DNA of 64,000 nucleotides from Rhizoclosmatium globosum (GCA_002104985.1 MCGO01000081.1:119047-183046); one strand, 5' to 3'. Positions 20,056 to 32,065 are shown, counted from the stretch's first letter. The notes: a model not told the origin generated them from the letters alone. Numbers and translations: made by a program.

Positions 20056-22306
20056 ATGGAGGAGGACAACATTGCATCAGCCGGTTCGTGGGACCAGATT
20101 AAGCTGTCGCCTCGCATGTAAGCTTTCCTTGCCTGTTTAGTGTAGTTACAGTACTAAAGAAGACTTCTAGGCGAGACGCGCTGTCGCTAGTTGGGTTCTC
20201 TGACATGACCCCAGTCCAGGCATCCACGATCCCGCTCTTTCTCGCCCACAAAGATGTCGTAGTCGAAGTACGCACCTTCCTTCACCTAAGTTACCCTATA
20301 CTAACACCCTTCCCAGGCAGTCACCGGAAGCGGAAAGACCTTAGCCTTCGTAATCCCAATCCTCGAAATGCTCCTCCGCCGCGAAGAACAATGGCAAAAG
20401 AACGAAATCGGCGCCCTCATCATCAGCCCCACCCGCGAACTCGCCAAACAAATCAGCGACGTTGTCTCCACATTCCTCAATCACCTAAACCCACCCGACG
20501 ACGAACCCGTTCCCGAATTCACAACGCAGTATAACCACCGCCTCACACACCAACTGTTCATCGGAGGCACGAGCGTGAATCAGGATATATCGTCGTTTAA
20601 ATTGAAGGGTGGGAATATATTGATTGGGACTCCCGGACGGTTGGAGGATCTCCTTACGACGAGGACGTTGTTGTTTAATACAAAGAACTTGCAAGTTCTT
20701 GTGCTTGATGAGGCGGATCGGTTGCTTGAGTTCAAGTCGTCTGTTACAGCTATCCTGCTGCGGTTGCCTAAACAACGACGAACGGGGCTGTTTAGTGCGA
20801 CGATGAGTGAAGCGCTTGATGGGGTGATTAAAGCGGGATGAGGAACCCTGTAAGGTTGCTGTGAAGGTGGAGGCTGTGGGACAGGTGATGAAACCGGGGA
20901 GTGCTGGGAATGAGCATCAGTTGACTCCGGCGACGCTTTCTATTGGGTTTATGGTGCTTGAGTCGCATGAGAAGTTGGAGCAGTTGTTGGCGCATGTGAA
21001 GGAGTATCCTGCTGCAAAGACGATTGTGTATTTCGCGACCTGTGCCATTGTGGATTATATTTATACGGCTTTGACGTTTGATTCGCAGGAGGAGGGGGAA
21101 GGGGTTGGTGGTGGGAAGAAGAAGAAGGGAAAGAAGGAGGGAAGAAGTATCCAGGGTTTAGCGGGAATTGGGGATGTTTTGGTTTTCTCTCTGCATGGAA
21201 AGATGAATCCTAAAAGACGTGAAGGTGAGGTTCATTGATTTTGGAGGTGATATTAATGGTTATACAGCGGTATATGAAAAGTTTACGGCTTGTACGGAAC
21301 CATGTCTTTTAATTACGACGGATGTTGCATCGCGAGGACTTGATATTCCGGACGTTGACTGGGTTATTCAATATGACCCTCCACAAGATCCTAAATCCTT
21401 CAGTCACCGATGTGGACGAACGCGAGAGCTGGACGTGTCGGAAGTGCTGTAGTCTATTTGACTCCACAGGAAGAGACATACGTTGGTGAGTTCACTCAAG
21501 TCTTTAAAACCACTATACTAAAGCAATCATCAACAGAATTCCTTCAAATCCGTAAAATCCCGTTAACACCCATGCCCCGCCTCCCCTTCACACCCACAAC
21601 TCCACTCCTCGCAACCCTCCGCGCCCAAAACAAACTCGACAAAGACATTCACGACAAATCAATCAAAGCGTTCACATCCTTCATCCGTTCCTACTGCGAA
21701 CACCAGCCTCCTCCATCTTCCGTATCCGAAGCGTTGATTTCGCGTCACTTGCGTATAGCTTTGGGATCCTCCGAATGCCCAAGATTCAGAGTTGAAGACA
21801 ATAAAAGTGGAAGGGTTCGTGGAAGACCGCGTAAATGTAAGTTGTTTTGTTGCTTTCACTTGCTGCGAACATCACTAACCTTGCATCGCGGTTTAGCCTG
21901 CCCTGATCCCCTTCAAAAACCCTCAACGTGAAAAACAGAGGCAGGAGAACCTCGCCAAGGCTGCTCAAGCAACCGAAGAAGAACTCGCGAAACAAGCTGC
22001 CAAGAAAAAGAAGTTGCATAAGAAGGAGACTGAGGCGTGGTCTCAACAGAAAGCCGCAAGGAACGGAAAGTCGAACGACGTGTCAAAAAGATTCGCAAGA
22101 AGGAGGCTATTGCGCGCGTGAAAGCGGAGGCTGAAGGTGTGAAGGAGGACGCTGCTTCTGTCAGTGCTGTTCCTGGGTTAAAGAGGAAAGCGGAGGACGA
22201 TGAGAAGGATGATGTTGAGGATTGGAAGGAACTTAAAAAGGAGGCGAGGGCGAAGAAGGCTAAAAAGGGGAATGGGATTTTTAATAATTACGAAGATGAT
22301 GAATAA
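20056..22306 (+). CDS. SPB4: DEAD-box RNA helicase of the Spb4/DDX55 type, interrupted by several single-base losses
   Basis: Nucleolar ATPase needed for 60S subunit assembly. Exons begin at 20056, 20171 (after GTAAGC...TTCTAG), 20317, 21268, 21537 and about 21900. Motifs: Q-region GFSDMTPVQ, motif I AVTGSGKT, Ia SPTRELA, GG, Ib [15 protein letters not shown] (VLDEADRLL), III SAT (FSATMSEAL), [42 protein letters not shown]...ARAGR. The family-specific C-part is [19 protein letters not shown] and a Lys/Glu-rich tail ending NYEDDE. About seven one-base losses break the frame: two near 20837-20855, then about 21420, 21715, 21786 and 22052. Each lies in a G, C or mixed short run and is fixed by one extra base. 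An essential gene with fully conserved motifs is unlikely to be dead, so sequence error is my preferred reading. Confidence 0.85.
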
Positions 22307-22410
22307 ACAGTCATGTGGAATTCCGGGGATTAAAAAAGAGGGAGCTCCATGGTCATGTGACGGTGTAATGGCACGTTTTTTTGATCAACCAACAAAAACA
22401 ACTTCCAAAT

Positions 22411-24305
22411 AATGGTTGCAGTGACTCGAGTCCAAGGTGCCAATGGTAAGCACTATCGATCGAATCAATCATAGTTCTAAGGTGTATCAGCTGTTTCCCG
22501 CAAGGAAGTGCGCGACTTCTTTGCCGATCAGAAGCAGGCTTCCCTCTTCCTCCAAGCTTTTGCCGTTCTCCAGGCCAGAGACCCTAAGGATCCAAAGTCG
22601 TACGCTCAAGTCTCTTCTATCCACGGTCTTCCAAACACTGAGTAGATGGGTTCCCTTCTGAGAAGCCAGATGGGGATACTGGTGAGTGGATGTAGACACA
22701 CTTTCTCTTTCAGTGGATCCCTGTATCTTAAACTTATTGTATCTACTTGTAACAGTGTTCACGGCCAGGCCTTGTTCCCAACTTGGCACAGGTGTGTTCG
22801 AAAGTGAGGCTGTGTTTGATTGTTGTACTCAATTTGTCACTAGACCTTACATTGCCTTGCTTGAGACTCTGCTTGTTGAAGCTGCCACAGAAATCGCTCA
22901 TAAGTACACTACTGACACTCAGGCGTGGGTGAGTGCCGCTCAAAGCATCAGATTCCCGTAAGTCCGCTCTTACAACTTGTAACGTGGACACTTGGCTAAA
23001 GACCACAAAACAACGAAACAAAAAGATACTTGGACTGGGCTAATGATGCGACCATCTCTCAAGGACTCCCAAGCGTCCTTGTTGACCCATCCGTGACTAT
23101 CTTGGCTGCTCCTTCAGGTCAATCCAAACCATCAAGAACCCATTGGCTTCCTTCGCTATGCCCCAATTCATCAAAGATTCCTTCCCAAATGACTTGGGTC
23201 CATTAAAATCATTCAACAACACAGTCAGATTCCCCACTTCGTCTTCTCCAGACGCGACCAGTGACGTGAACGCTTTGCAAACCGCGTTCAAGCGTCTCGC
23301 GCCTCAACTTCGTTCCATGGTCCGCGTTCTGTTTGACGGCACCGTGACAAAGTGGGCCGATTTCTCGAACCACGGGTTGGACTTTTCGCACCAACACCTG
23401 GAAACTACCACTCCCTCGAATACATCCACGATCAAGTCCATGGAACTATTTCTGGTAACGGTGGACACATGGGGTACCCAGAAGTCGCGGCGTATGATCC
23501 AATCTTTTACTTCCACCACTGTAACGTTGACCGTTTGCTTGCGCTTTACGAGAGTATCTTTAATGTGTACGTGGATGCTGGGTTGGCGGGTCAGGCTTTG
23601 GCGCCATTCAAGATTGTGGATGGAACAAATCAGGCTTGGACTTCGAATGATGCGCATGATGTGACTAGCTTTGGTTATACTTACCCTGAGTTGGGTAAGA
23701 GTGGGAAGAGTTGCAGCAAGCGGTTTTGGCTCAGTACAGTGGTAACACTCGTTCCCGGTGATTCCTGACATTGTTGCTACTCCTGCACCAGCTGCCCGCT
23801 CCAGCTCCTGCACCAGTTGCGTCCGAGAAGCCAGAATCCCTTATTGACGAATTCAAGGGACTCTTCAAGGGACTTTTTGGAAACAAGCAACAACAAGTTA
23901 TTGGACAAACCTTCCAGAGAAATGAGATTCCAGAGGCTCAACCAGCCGCTCCACCAGCTGCCCCGCCGCTGAACCTTCTGACAACTCATCGTCTGCTCCA
24001 TCCGCACGTACCTCTGTGTACGCTCACTTCAGCGTCAAGAAGAACGCAGTCAACGGTCCATTCACTGTCAAATTCACTGTTGGAGAACGCTCAGTCGATG
24101 CCTACATTTTCGCGCGTCTCAAGCGTGACATGTGTGCAAACTGTATCGACTTGGACGATTTGACCGTTGGAGGCGCTGTTTCCCTTACTGACTGTTCAAA
24201 TCGTATGATATTTTGGAGGACAAGCGTGAATGGAAGGGGGCTGTCAGTGTGAGTGTGTATAACTGGAAGGGCGAGCAGATTCCATGCAAGGAGTTGGACG
24301 CTTGA
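22411..24305 (+). CDS. Tyrosinase (type-3 copper oxidase), interrupted by single-base losses
   Basis: Oxidises phenols to quinones for melanin formation. Exon 1 (22411-22445) splices to VSRKEVRDFFADQKQASLFL. The CuA site is built from SSIHGLP, VHGQALFPTWHR and PYIALLE; CuB from LEYIHDQVHG and FYFHHCNVDRLLALYES. A Cys- and Pro-rich linker and a C-terminal tyrosinase domain follow (SVYAHFSVKKNAVNGPFTVK, CANCIDLDDL), ending IPCKELDA at 24305. Introns include 22683-22755 and 22794-22845, and one near 22960-23028. The frame slips at about 22641, 22681, 23122, 23384, 23735 and 23965. Those I examined closely are each explained by one missing base in a short run, so the enzyme is probably intact in the organism. 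No clear signal peptide precedes the catalytic core (start MVAVTRVQGAN). Confidence 0.83.
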
Positions 24306-24549
24306 ATGTATTCTTGAGAGGTGCAGAGGTTTGCGGGGAGGAAGTTGAAGGATACATTACGGAGAGAAAGTGGGGGATGTTTGGGGAACTATTGAGGTTT
24401 AGATTGTGTGATTTCATTGAGGTTTCGTTTGAGTACCATGCATAAAGGATAACATCAGTTTTGTCTCCTTTCTATTCAGCACAGCTGATACCCAAACGAG
24501 ATTATGCAAAAAATATTAGTCGGAAAGGATGACAGATCACCCAGATTTA

Positions 24550-25032
24550 TTAATTTAAACCGCCGGCTTGTTCAATCACCACAAAAGCGGATCCATATGC
24601 TCGACCACCCTTCTTCTTCAACAACCCATCCCGAACATCCACAATCCTCAATTCATACCAAAAGTGATACGCCGGCTTCTTGAACCCTTCAGCCAACTTC
24701 CCGTCCTTATAAAAGTGGGACATGACAGCAAACACATTCGACCCGCCCGTGTGTACGTACAAGGTGTCCCACAGTCCGTGCATCGCACACGGTATGTGTT
24801 CCAGTCCCCCTTGTATGAATGGTATTCGGTCGTTGGACCTGTTACGATGTAGTTTTGGCGCTCAATGTGGGAGTAGAGGGAGAAGGGGGATCCTGTGGCG
24901 TGACGGCAGAGTTGCAGTGGCAGTACCCTGGTTCTATGGCTTCAGTTGGATTAGGTACTGTTATTGTACAGGAGCCGCATTTGCAGGTTGCTGTTGCTGG
25001 TTTGGAGTGGTGGTGGTGACAACGTCAGCCAT
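24550..25032 (-). CDS. GFA-domain (CENP-V/glutathione-dependent formaldehyde-activating-like) zinc protein
   Basis: Small cytosolic zinc-binding protein of the GFA family. From the ATG at 25032 (MADVVTTTTPNQQQQ) the frame must gain one C near 24990 to give CKCGSCTITVPNPTEAIEPG, and one T near 24905 to give YCHCNSCRHATGSPFS. These supply the CxCxxC and CxxC zinc ligands. The rest (YRVRCTDCGTPC, FAVMSHFYKDGKLAEGF, AYHFWYELRIVDVRDG) is uninterrupted and ends at 24550. The domain call comes from the cysteine spacing and the CHCxxCRxxTGS motif. The true substrate in fungi is not known; many GFA proteins are not formaldehyde enzymes. Confidence 0.75.
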
Positions 25033-25087
25033 TTGTTGCTTTTTTGAGTTATTATCTAATTTGAGTTTTTACTTGCAAAATACAGAA

Positions 25088-27097
25088 TCAGTTTGAAAAG
25101 GCACGAGATACAGTGAACGTTCCTTTTCCGAAATCAACTACAGCCACGTCTCCAAAATCCATTATGTTTCCGAAGCTCACTGGTGCAACACGGATATAAT
25201 AAACCAAGCCAGATGTGGCGTAATTTGAAAACGCAGAAGGTAGTGGATCCATTTCTGCTGCTGCCAGCGAAACAGGTAACGAAAAGTACGACTTTTTCCC
25301 TCGATATACTTGGATATCGTTTATACTCAGGACATATTCATTGATTGGTACTTGGTTTGCGATTTGAAGAGGTGTGAGGCCGAGTGTTTTCTGAAGAGAT
25401 GTTGTGTACAGGTCGGTAATACTCGTTGTGGCGTTGTATGGATACGTCCACTTGATGAGTCCCTTTGATATATCGGAGTTCGTCATATTCCATTGGGTTT
25501 GGACTGTTCCTTGCGTGTAAATTGCGTTCGCTTGAAGAGATGTGTCGAACGGTGATGCGAACCCATACTTTATGACACCTTGGACGAATAAACCGATCAG
25601 GAGGCCTTGCGCTACAAGAGCTATGCGTGATTGAAGTCTTGTACCAGGTAGAAGGAGCAGGCCGTAAAGATAATGGTGGAGGTGGATTTTCAGACCAACA
25701 ATGTTAGGGAGTGACGCATAGACAATGCCTGATATAGAATAGCCTACAATGTATCCAAACAGTGTGTTTTGCTTATAGTGCATGTACAAGAACACAAGGA
25801 TCGCGATACCAACTACGATGAGAATCGCGATCAAGCCACCTTTTGATGATGCATTTGAAAACATTTTGCTGTCAAAACTGAGCGTATTGAGAGGCAATAT
25901 GTAGTTTGAGAGCATATCGAGATGGAATCCGAGCCATACGAATGAAATCCATAGAATAGATGTCTCGAGAGGGTATTGGGATGGTTTCGGTAAAGAGTAT
26001 GCGCAATAGTAGTGTATATTACGTATAATACACTCAATGTCGGTATGAGGGTACCAAGGTATTGTTGAATTGAGTCGTTGTCTTTTCCAGTATCAGGCGA
26101 TACAAACGTCCAGTACATGAACGACCAGACCAAAGTACTCCAATAAACATGCCTTCTCGAAACATTGAGGAACGGAAGGAAAAAGAGCATGGGAAAAAAT
26201 AGGCCTTCGGAATAGTATCCCAAATCGCTGCAGTAAGCAGATTGTCCCGATTGCAGCGAAGTGAAAGTCAGAGTCGCAGGATATGTTGAATTAAATGCAT
26301 ATGACGATATGCTATTGCTTGTAGAAGCTTTGTATGTTTCTCCAGCGTTTGGTGAGAGATTCGCAACAATACAACCCCCAACTTCATTTTTCAACGCACC
26401 AGCATGGATCGCGCACTGCAATCCAAGAATCTCCTCGATATTGACCGTTCGCTCCACCTCCAACTACATATGGTTCGTACTGCACGGCACTCTGTTCGAA
26501 ATAGATTGGAGACCAGGCCAGCTGGCTCAGACAGCCCGCAGGACATCTGAAGGCATTTGTTTGATAATAAGGTTCACAACTTGCAGCATTTAGTTCACCG
26601 CAGGAACCTTCGGCAAGGTACTGAGATGCACAGGCAATTGGTTGGACTTGTGAAAAGGAATCGACTCTTGCTGAATAGGAAGAGTACTTTGCAAAGAGCA
26701 CCAGGGCTATGAGCAGTATGATATTGTACAGCAAGTGGACAATCAAATGTCTGAATGAAGGATGCGTTGGAGTTCGCCGAAGAACTGTTGCCAAAGATAG
26801 TTTCGGCTGCCACGCCAAAAACGGAAGCTGGGCATATTCGAAGATTTGAGGTTTCTTTGATCCAACTTGAAAGAGGGTTTGTCAGCTTCTTCGTAGCCAA
26901 TTAGGAGGTTACTTACACAGCGACCGGAACTTGGTCCAGTACAACTCGGCCCGGGTGGCCACTCGCACTTTTACTTCGCCAGTTTCAGTTTCAGAGTTTG
27001 GCGAAGGTGCTTCACTTGTTGCCGGTGCGACGAGGATCATCTTGCTGTCCATTTCAATTGGATCTGGTTCAGTGGTTGCGGAGAGACCTGTGCTCAT
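25088..27097 (-). CDS. LCCL-domain multi-pass membrane protein
   Basis: Integral membrane protein with an extracytosolic LCCL domain, of a type conserved in fungi but of unknown role. Start ATG at 27097 (MSTGLSATTEPDPIEMDSK), then an intron near 26930-26900. Next come LPFLAWQPKLSLATVLRR, a first TM helix (LLYNIILLIALVLFAKY), and the LCCL module with CPAGCLSQ, VVGGGANGQYRGDSWI and AAIHAGAL. Several C-terminal TM helices follow, with YLYGLLLLPGTRLQSR between two of them. Single missing bases disturb the frame in the LCCL core (two around 26420-26405) and near 26000 (after IAHTL). Otherwise the coding frame is continuous to the stop at 25088. It converges with the GFA gene and diverges from the small TM gene at 27205. 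Confidence 0.78.
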
Positions 27098-27204
27098 TCG
27101 AACTTGGTTTTTATCCCTGTCCCTTTCTTGGAGGTAAATCTCCTTTGTAATTCTCTTCTCTATATTTCTTTCTTCTCTGAATTAGAATTGTCACCAACAA
27201 CAAC

Positions 27205-27846
27205 ATGCCATCTCTTCCACACACCGAGCGCCAGGCGCTTCGCTCCAAGTCAATCGAAAAGGGTTCTGTGGAATCTTATCTCGCCATATTCGCTTTATGC
27301 ACCATGATCGCGGCTTGCGTCTACATATTCTTTATTGCTGTGAAATCAGCACTTGTTCCAATTCTCGACCTCGCAAAGAAACAAAAGGCTCTTAGAGAAG
27401 CACAGGAAGGATATGTCTCTCAAGGGTTAAAGATGAACCCAGCACAATACCGTAAACGTATCGCCGAGCTCGAAGAATCAGACACGACAGTGTACTCTCC
27501 AAAAGAAGGAGAAGATGAGTTTGACGCCATGTTAGATGAGATGATCGAGAAGGAGAGGAGACGCGGAATTCCCAAACGTGTTTCCAGTTTAACAGCAGAC
27601 GTTCCAGCAGTTGACACGGGATTGAGAAAGAGGTGACCGATCTAAACTATTTCACCATGTTTAATAATATTGAATTATAGAACTGCGAAAGCTTCAGTTC
27701 CTCTCGGTGACGCAGAATTGAGACATCGTGAAATGATTAAAAACTTGAAGGATATTTACGACTTTGACAATGATGATGAGCACGATGAAGACAGTGACGA
27801 TGATGCTCAACGCAACCCTGCATTCAGCAACGACATTCGTGTTTAG
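27205..27846 (+). CDS. Small single-pass membrane protein with acidic tail, unrecognised
   Basis: Two exons, 27205-27634 and 27680-27846, joined in frame by a 45-bp GTGACC...TTATAG intron. The 199-residue product has a basic N-terminus (RQALRSKSIEKG), one hydrophobic helix at about residues 27-52 (YLAIFALCTMIAACVYIFFIAV), then a charged, probably helical region (KKQKALREAQEGY, MLDEMIEKERRRGIPKR). It ends in a strongly acidic tail (DFDNDDEHDEDSDDD). I do not recognise the family. It lies divergent from the LCCL protein gene with about 107 bp between starts. Confidence 0.75.
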
Positions 27847-27925
27847 TTCAAAGAGCTCGTGCAATTCATAAAATAAAAAGATAACTTATAAATCAAATTG
27901 AAAGAAAAACGCTCTAAAGGGTTGT

Positions 27926-29571
27926 TCAAGTATTTCCTGGCAAACTGGGAGCCGATTTAGACATGCAAACCCCTTGATGCAAGCTGGTGATTCCAGAAGT
28001 CGAGGTCGCTCGACCAGAGCTACGCAAAGTATTACTTGTCTTGAGAGTATCTGCGAAAACTGTGACCATTTCCTGAAATGCCTCTTGCAACCGTGCCAGT
28101 TCCAAAACAAATGATCGGCTTTTCACACCACTTTCTTTATCAAGCACTTCTGAAAACTTGAGCTGCTTGAGAAGATTAATTTGATTCGAAACCAAGTCTA
28201 ATTGACGGGTGATTGTGATTGCAAACAGGGCACCTCCAAGAGTGAAAGCTGCTATGATTCCGCCAATCATGTACCCAGTTTTCGTTGAAGTATCAATGAC
28301 TTGAGCATTAAAGTCGTCGGTATTGAGGTATAATAGTGTCAGTAGTTGTTGAGTTCCGTACTCGACTACATTCAACTGGAGATAGTATTTGGATCCATTT
28401 ACGTATCGCTCTATGAGCACTTTTTGGCTGTAATTCCCAGACCGCACGTTTATTGATGCAGCGAGATTGGAAAGTGAATCGTTCCCAACATATCTGGAAA
28501 AATCTTGGAGAATGGGGTTGACGATTTCGTTGAACAGTAGAATCCGAGAACCATCAGTAGCTATTGCTTGTACCGGTGGCCATGATGCAACAACAAAGCC
28601 TGTAGATATTTCAATTACGTCAATGGTTACAGGATATGGTGCGCCTTTGACTATTGTTTCTAATTTGTCGGATAAGAAATCCATTGTCATGTCGTTTCCA
28701 GCTATAACTTTTTCTTTAGTGACTTGGTTTACAGTAACACGAAGTGACGTTTTCCAAAGACGACCGGAAATTAAATTTAGATTTGAAAACCCGTGCCAAT
28801 TGGTATCGGAGAAATTAATGCTTGCTCCTGATGACCCGTTTGGACCGTAGTAGAGCGTATTGTTATTGTCTATGCTTGTGCCGTGGTTGTCAGGAATGCC
28901 GATTTTGTTGCCGTTGGAGTCAACATTCCAGACGTAGTTTGTTAGGCCATCTTGATCCCACTTTTTTATAGCAATGAGTACTTCTGATGTAGGTAAATGA
29001 TGTGGGTTTACCAGCACAAATGTGTTTTCTGCCGTCCAAGAATATCCGAACATAAGACCTCCAGGATAAGTAATATAAAAAACACTCTTGGCTATATCAG
29101 CCATTTTTACGAGGAGTGTAAACATATCTGTCATTGTTTGATTGTTTCTATTAATCCTTATATCACCATCGCCGTCTGCAGATTAATGATGTCCAGGTGT
29201 TTTTCTAAAGTAAGAATAAGATTGCAGTTAATAAATATGTTTGCACAAACGCTGAAGAGAGAAGCTTGAAACGCGGTCAACTGTTCTATTCTGTGAAACT
29301 GCGATACGACAGAGGCCGAGATTTGGTCTGAGATCAAGTTTTCAATCTCTACGACAAGATTTTCGATATTATGTTTCGCTGCTCCAAGAGTTAGTTGCCT
29401 GGGCATATGTCATTTAGTCATGGAACATTAGGTATATTGTTCAAACCATCCTAATCCAACTGTCACAGCCGAGACAGCCAAAAACACGACCATTAAGATG
29501 AAGAACTTTGGTCTAAATGAGGTAGTTTTCGATACACCTGTATTGATGGCATTGGACTTGGGTTCGGGCAT
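27926..29571 (-). CDS. Cache-domain membrane sensor 1 (no output domain)
   Basis: Two-TM receptor-like protein. ATG at 29571 (MPEPKSNAINTG), TM1 near residues 20-40 (FFILMVVFLAVSAVTVGLGW), then a long extracytosolic region with a helical start (ENLVVEIENLISDQISASVV). It looks like a double Cache sensor (SVFYITYPGGLMFGYSW, YYGPNGSSG, STGFVVASWPPVQAIA). TM2 is TGYMIGGIIAAFTLGGALFA, followed by a HAMP-like helix and a short Ser-rich tail ending SAPSLPGNT. No kinase or cyclase follows. Introns lie near 29452-29405, 29255-29210 and, I propose, 29010-28960: a 51-bp GT-AG segment that happens to have no stop. One frame slip appears near 29185. It shares all features with sensor 2 downstream of it in window coordinates. 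Confidence 0.7.
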
Positions 29572-29722
29572 TCTAGGATTATTTTTTTTTTGCAGTCTTT
29601 GTTCTCTGTGGAACTTTAAAACAAAGGCCAAGAATATGTGTCAGCTGTCAAACGATGAGCTCTGTCGATTACTTATCATTTATATTCAATGCATTTAACA
29701 TGTATATCAGTGATAATTATAA

Positions 29723-31416
29723 TTATGGAAATTTACTACTCGCAGCGGACATATTCCCAGGTAAACTTGGCGCTGATTTGCTCACCGCCGTGCCTTGATT
29801 CTGATTATTTCCCAGCGTTGAAACCAAACGACCCGATCCTTGTCTCAAACTATTACTCGCTTTCAAAGTGTCAGCAAAGACTGTCACCATCTCATGAAAC
29901 GCTTCTTGCAAATTCGCTAGCTCAAACACAAATGAACGCCCCTTCACACCGCTATCCTTATCCAGCACTTCAGAGAACTTCAAGCACTTAAGAAGATTGA
30001 TTTGTCTAGACACGAGGTCCAGTTGACGCGTGATTGTGATTGAAAATAGGTATCCGCCAAACACGAAAGCGAGAATAATTCCGCCAATCATGTAGCCGGT
30101 TTTCGTGGAGGTGTCAGTGACTTGTGCATTAAAGTCGTCCGTGTTTAAGTAAAGGACGGTCAAAAGTTTTTGTGTTCCGTATTGGACTATGTTGAGTTGC
30201 AGGATGTATTTCGATCCATTTACGTATCGATCTACAAAGAGACCGTGCTTTTGATGAAGAGCCGAGATGCCATCTGCAAGAGTGGAGAGCGGAGATGCAG
30301 TGGTTTTGAAAGAGTCAACATACGCTGAAAAATCTTGGAGTATGATACTGCTTATTTCATTATATCGTAAGATTCTTGAACCATCTTCTGCGATTGCTTG
30401 AACTCGAGGCCAAGAGGCTACGACAAATCCTGTTGATATTTCAATAACATCAATGACAACTGGGTAGGGAGAAGCTTCAACAATTGTTTGCAGTTTATCT
30501 GATAAAAAGTCCATTGTCATGTCGTTCCCAGCAATCACTTTCTCATTTGTAATTCGATTGACAACTACTCGGAGCGAAGTTTTCCAAAGACGACCGGAAA
30601 TGAGGTTAACGTCTGAGAAACCGTGCCAGTTCACGTTGGAAAAATCAATGTTTGCACCAGAGGCGCCAGTCGGACCGTAGTATAAAGTATTGTTATTATC
30701 TTGACTTGTTCCATGGTTATCAGGCGTTCCAATTTTGTTTCCATTCGCGTCTACTTGCCAAACGTAGTTTGTAAGCCCGACTTGATCCCACTGGCGTTTG
30801 TGTTTTAAAAATTTCGGTTAAGTTGGAACGAATGGATCAATCATTACCATGACAAAAGTGTTATTCGAAGTCCAGGAATAACCAAACATTAAGCCGTCGG
30901 GATAGGTGATATAAAAAACACTCTTTGCTACATCTGCCATATTGTCTAGCAACACAAACATATCGGTCATTGTTCTATTGTTCTGGTCGATAGTAGCTGG
31001 CGTCTTCAACGACGTCCAGGTATTTTTCTAACAACGTAATAAGTTTTAATAATCAACCAATTGATCCATACACGAAATAGCGAGGCCTGCAGCGCCGTTA
31101 GTTGCTCGATTTTATGGAACTGGTTAACAACTGATGACATGATTTGGGCTGAAATCAAGTCTTCAATCTCAATCACTAGGCTTTCAATATTATACTTTGC
31201 AGCGCGAAGAGTCAGTTGCCTTGCATAGTGGGAGTTAGCGCAAAGTTGGATTTGGAGTAAAGATTACCATCCCAAAACACCAACTGTGACTGCAGAGACT
31301 GCCAAAAAAGCTATCATAAGAACAAAGAATCGCGGACGACCGCGAAATGTCTTTGAGGCTACAGTTTCAAAACCGTTAGAGATTACGCTCTTGGAACCGC
31401 TCGGTGTGGATGGCAT
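29723..31416 (-). CDS. Cache-domain membrane sensor 2 (tandem paralogue)
   Basis: Tandem paralogue of the sensor at 27926-29571. ATG at 31416 (MPSTPSGSKSVISNG), TM1 RFFVLMIAFLAVSAVTVGVL, and LISAQIMSSVVNQFHKIEQL in the juxtamembrane helix. Cache-type phrases: SVFYITYPDGLMFGYSW, LYYGPTGASG, STGFVVASWPRVQAIAEDGS. TM2 is TGYMIGGIILAFVFGGYLF. A HAMP-like helix (QINLLKCLKFSEVLDKDSGV) and a Ser-rich tail ending SAASSKFP complete it. The intron at about 30850-30795 (GTAATGATTG...AACGCCAG, 57 bp) contains an in-frame stop and so must be removed, which identifies the equivalent 51-bp intron in sensor 1. The output partner is unknown. Confidence 0.75.
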
Positions 31417-31734
31417 TGTTTTTTTTTAGGTTGGAGCTTTTTCACTGGTAAACTTTGGAATAACAATGAGAACCATTGTTTCATCTTTTTTTCTTTGGAC
31501 GATGAATTAATATTAATATCCTATCCATTTTAGACAAGAAAGGCTCAACTCAAACAGCTTATGATAACTTGAGTCACACATGGTTGATAGTTACAAGTCC
31601 TATCTAGATCCAAGGCATCAACTAACAATAATTAAGCTTCAAATATTAAGATCAGTGACCGTAGGATCGTTTTAACTCTAGTTTCAGTCACAATTGTGGC
31701 TTTCAGTATTTTGATACCTCTCGGGAATGTCAAG

Positions 31735-31805
31735 TGTTGTATAGTGTAGTGGTTATCACCCGGGTTTCTGATACCCGTAACCCCGGTTCGAATCCGGGTA
31801 CGACC
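31735..31805 (+). tRNA. tRNA-Gln (anticodon CUG)
   Basis: Cloverleaf folds: D-stem GTG/CAC, anticodon stem CGGGT/ACCCG with loop TTCTGAT (anticodon CTG), T-stem CCCGG/CCGGG with loop TTCGAAT. The acceptor stem pairs at positions 2-7 with 66-71, including one G-U pair. Position 1 (T) does not pair with C72, where a G would be expected. There is no intron. The acceptor mismatch is odd and might be a base error or a weakened gene. Confidence 0.9.
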
Positions 31806-32065
31806 TCGTCTTGATACGTTTTGGGACGTTGAGTGTTGAGTTAGTTGGTTGGATACTCCCAGCCAACTCTCACAAACTTCACGGCGGCATCGAAACAACG
31901 TGATCGTAAATCATTACCATACGTAAAGTTCTGGAGGTTATTCTGGTGAGAAGTTGGAAGTGATGAAACACGATTGATGCCACAAAAAAAAAACTTGAAG
32001 TGACTGGCCAGCATTTGTGCTATGTACATCACATTCTTGACTTCGCTTATCAAAGCATTATTTAT

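Noticed and set aside
20056..22306. Programmed frameshifting in the Spb4-like gene
   Set aside because: There are many shifts at different sites without slippery heptamers or pseudoknots; one-base sequence errors explain them better.
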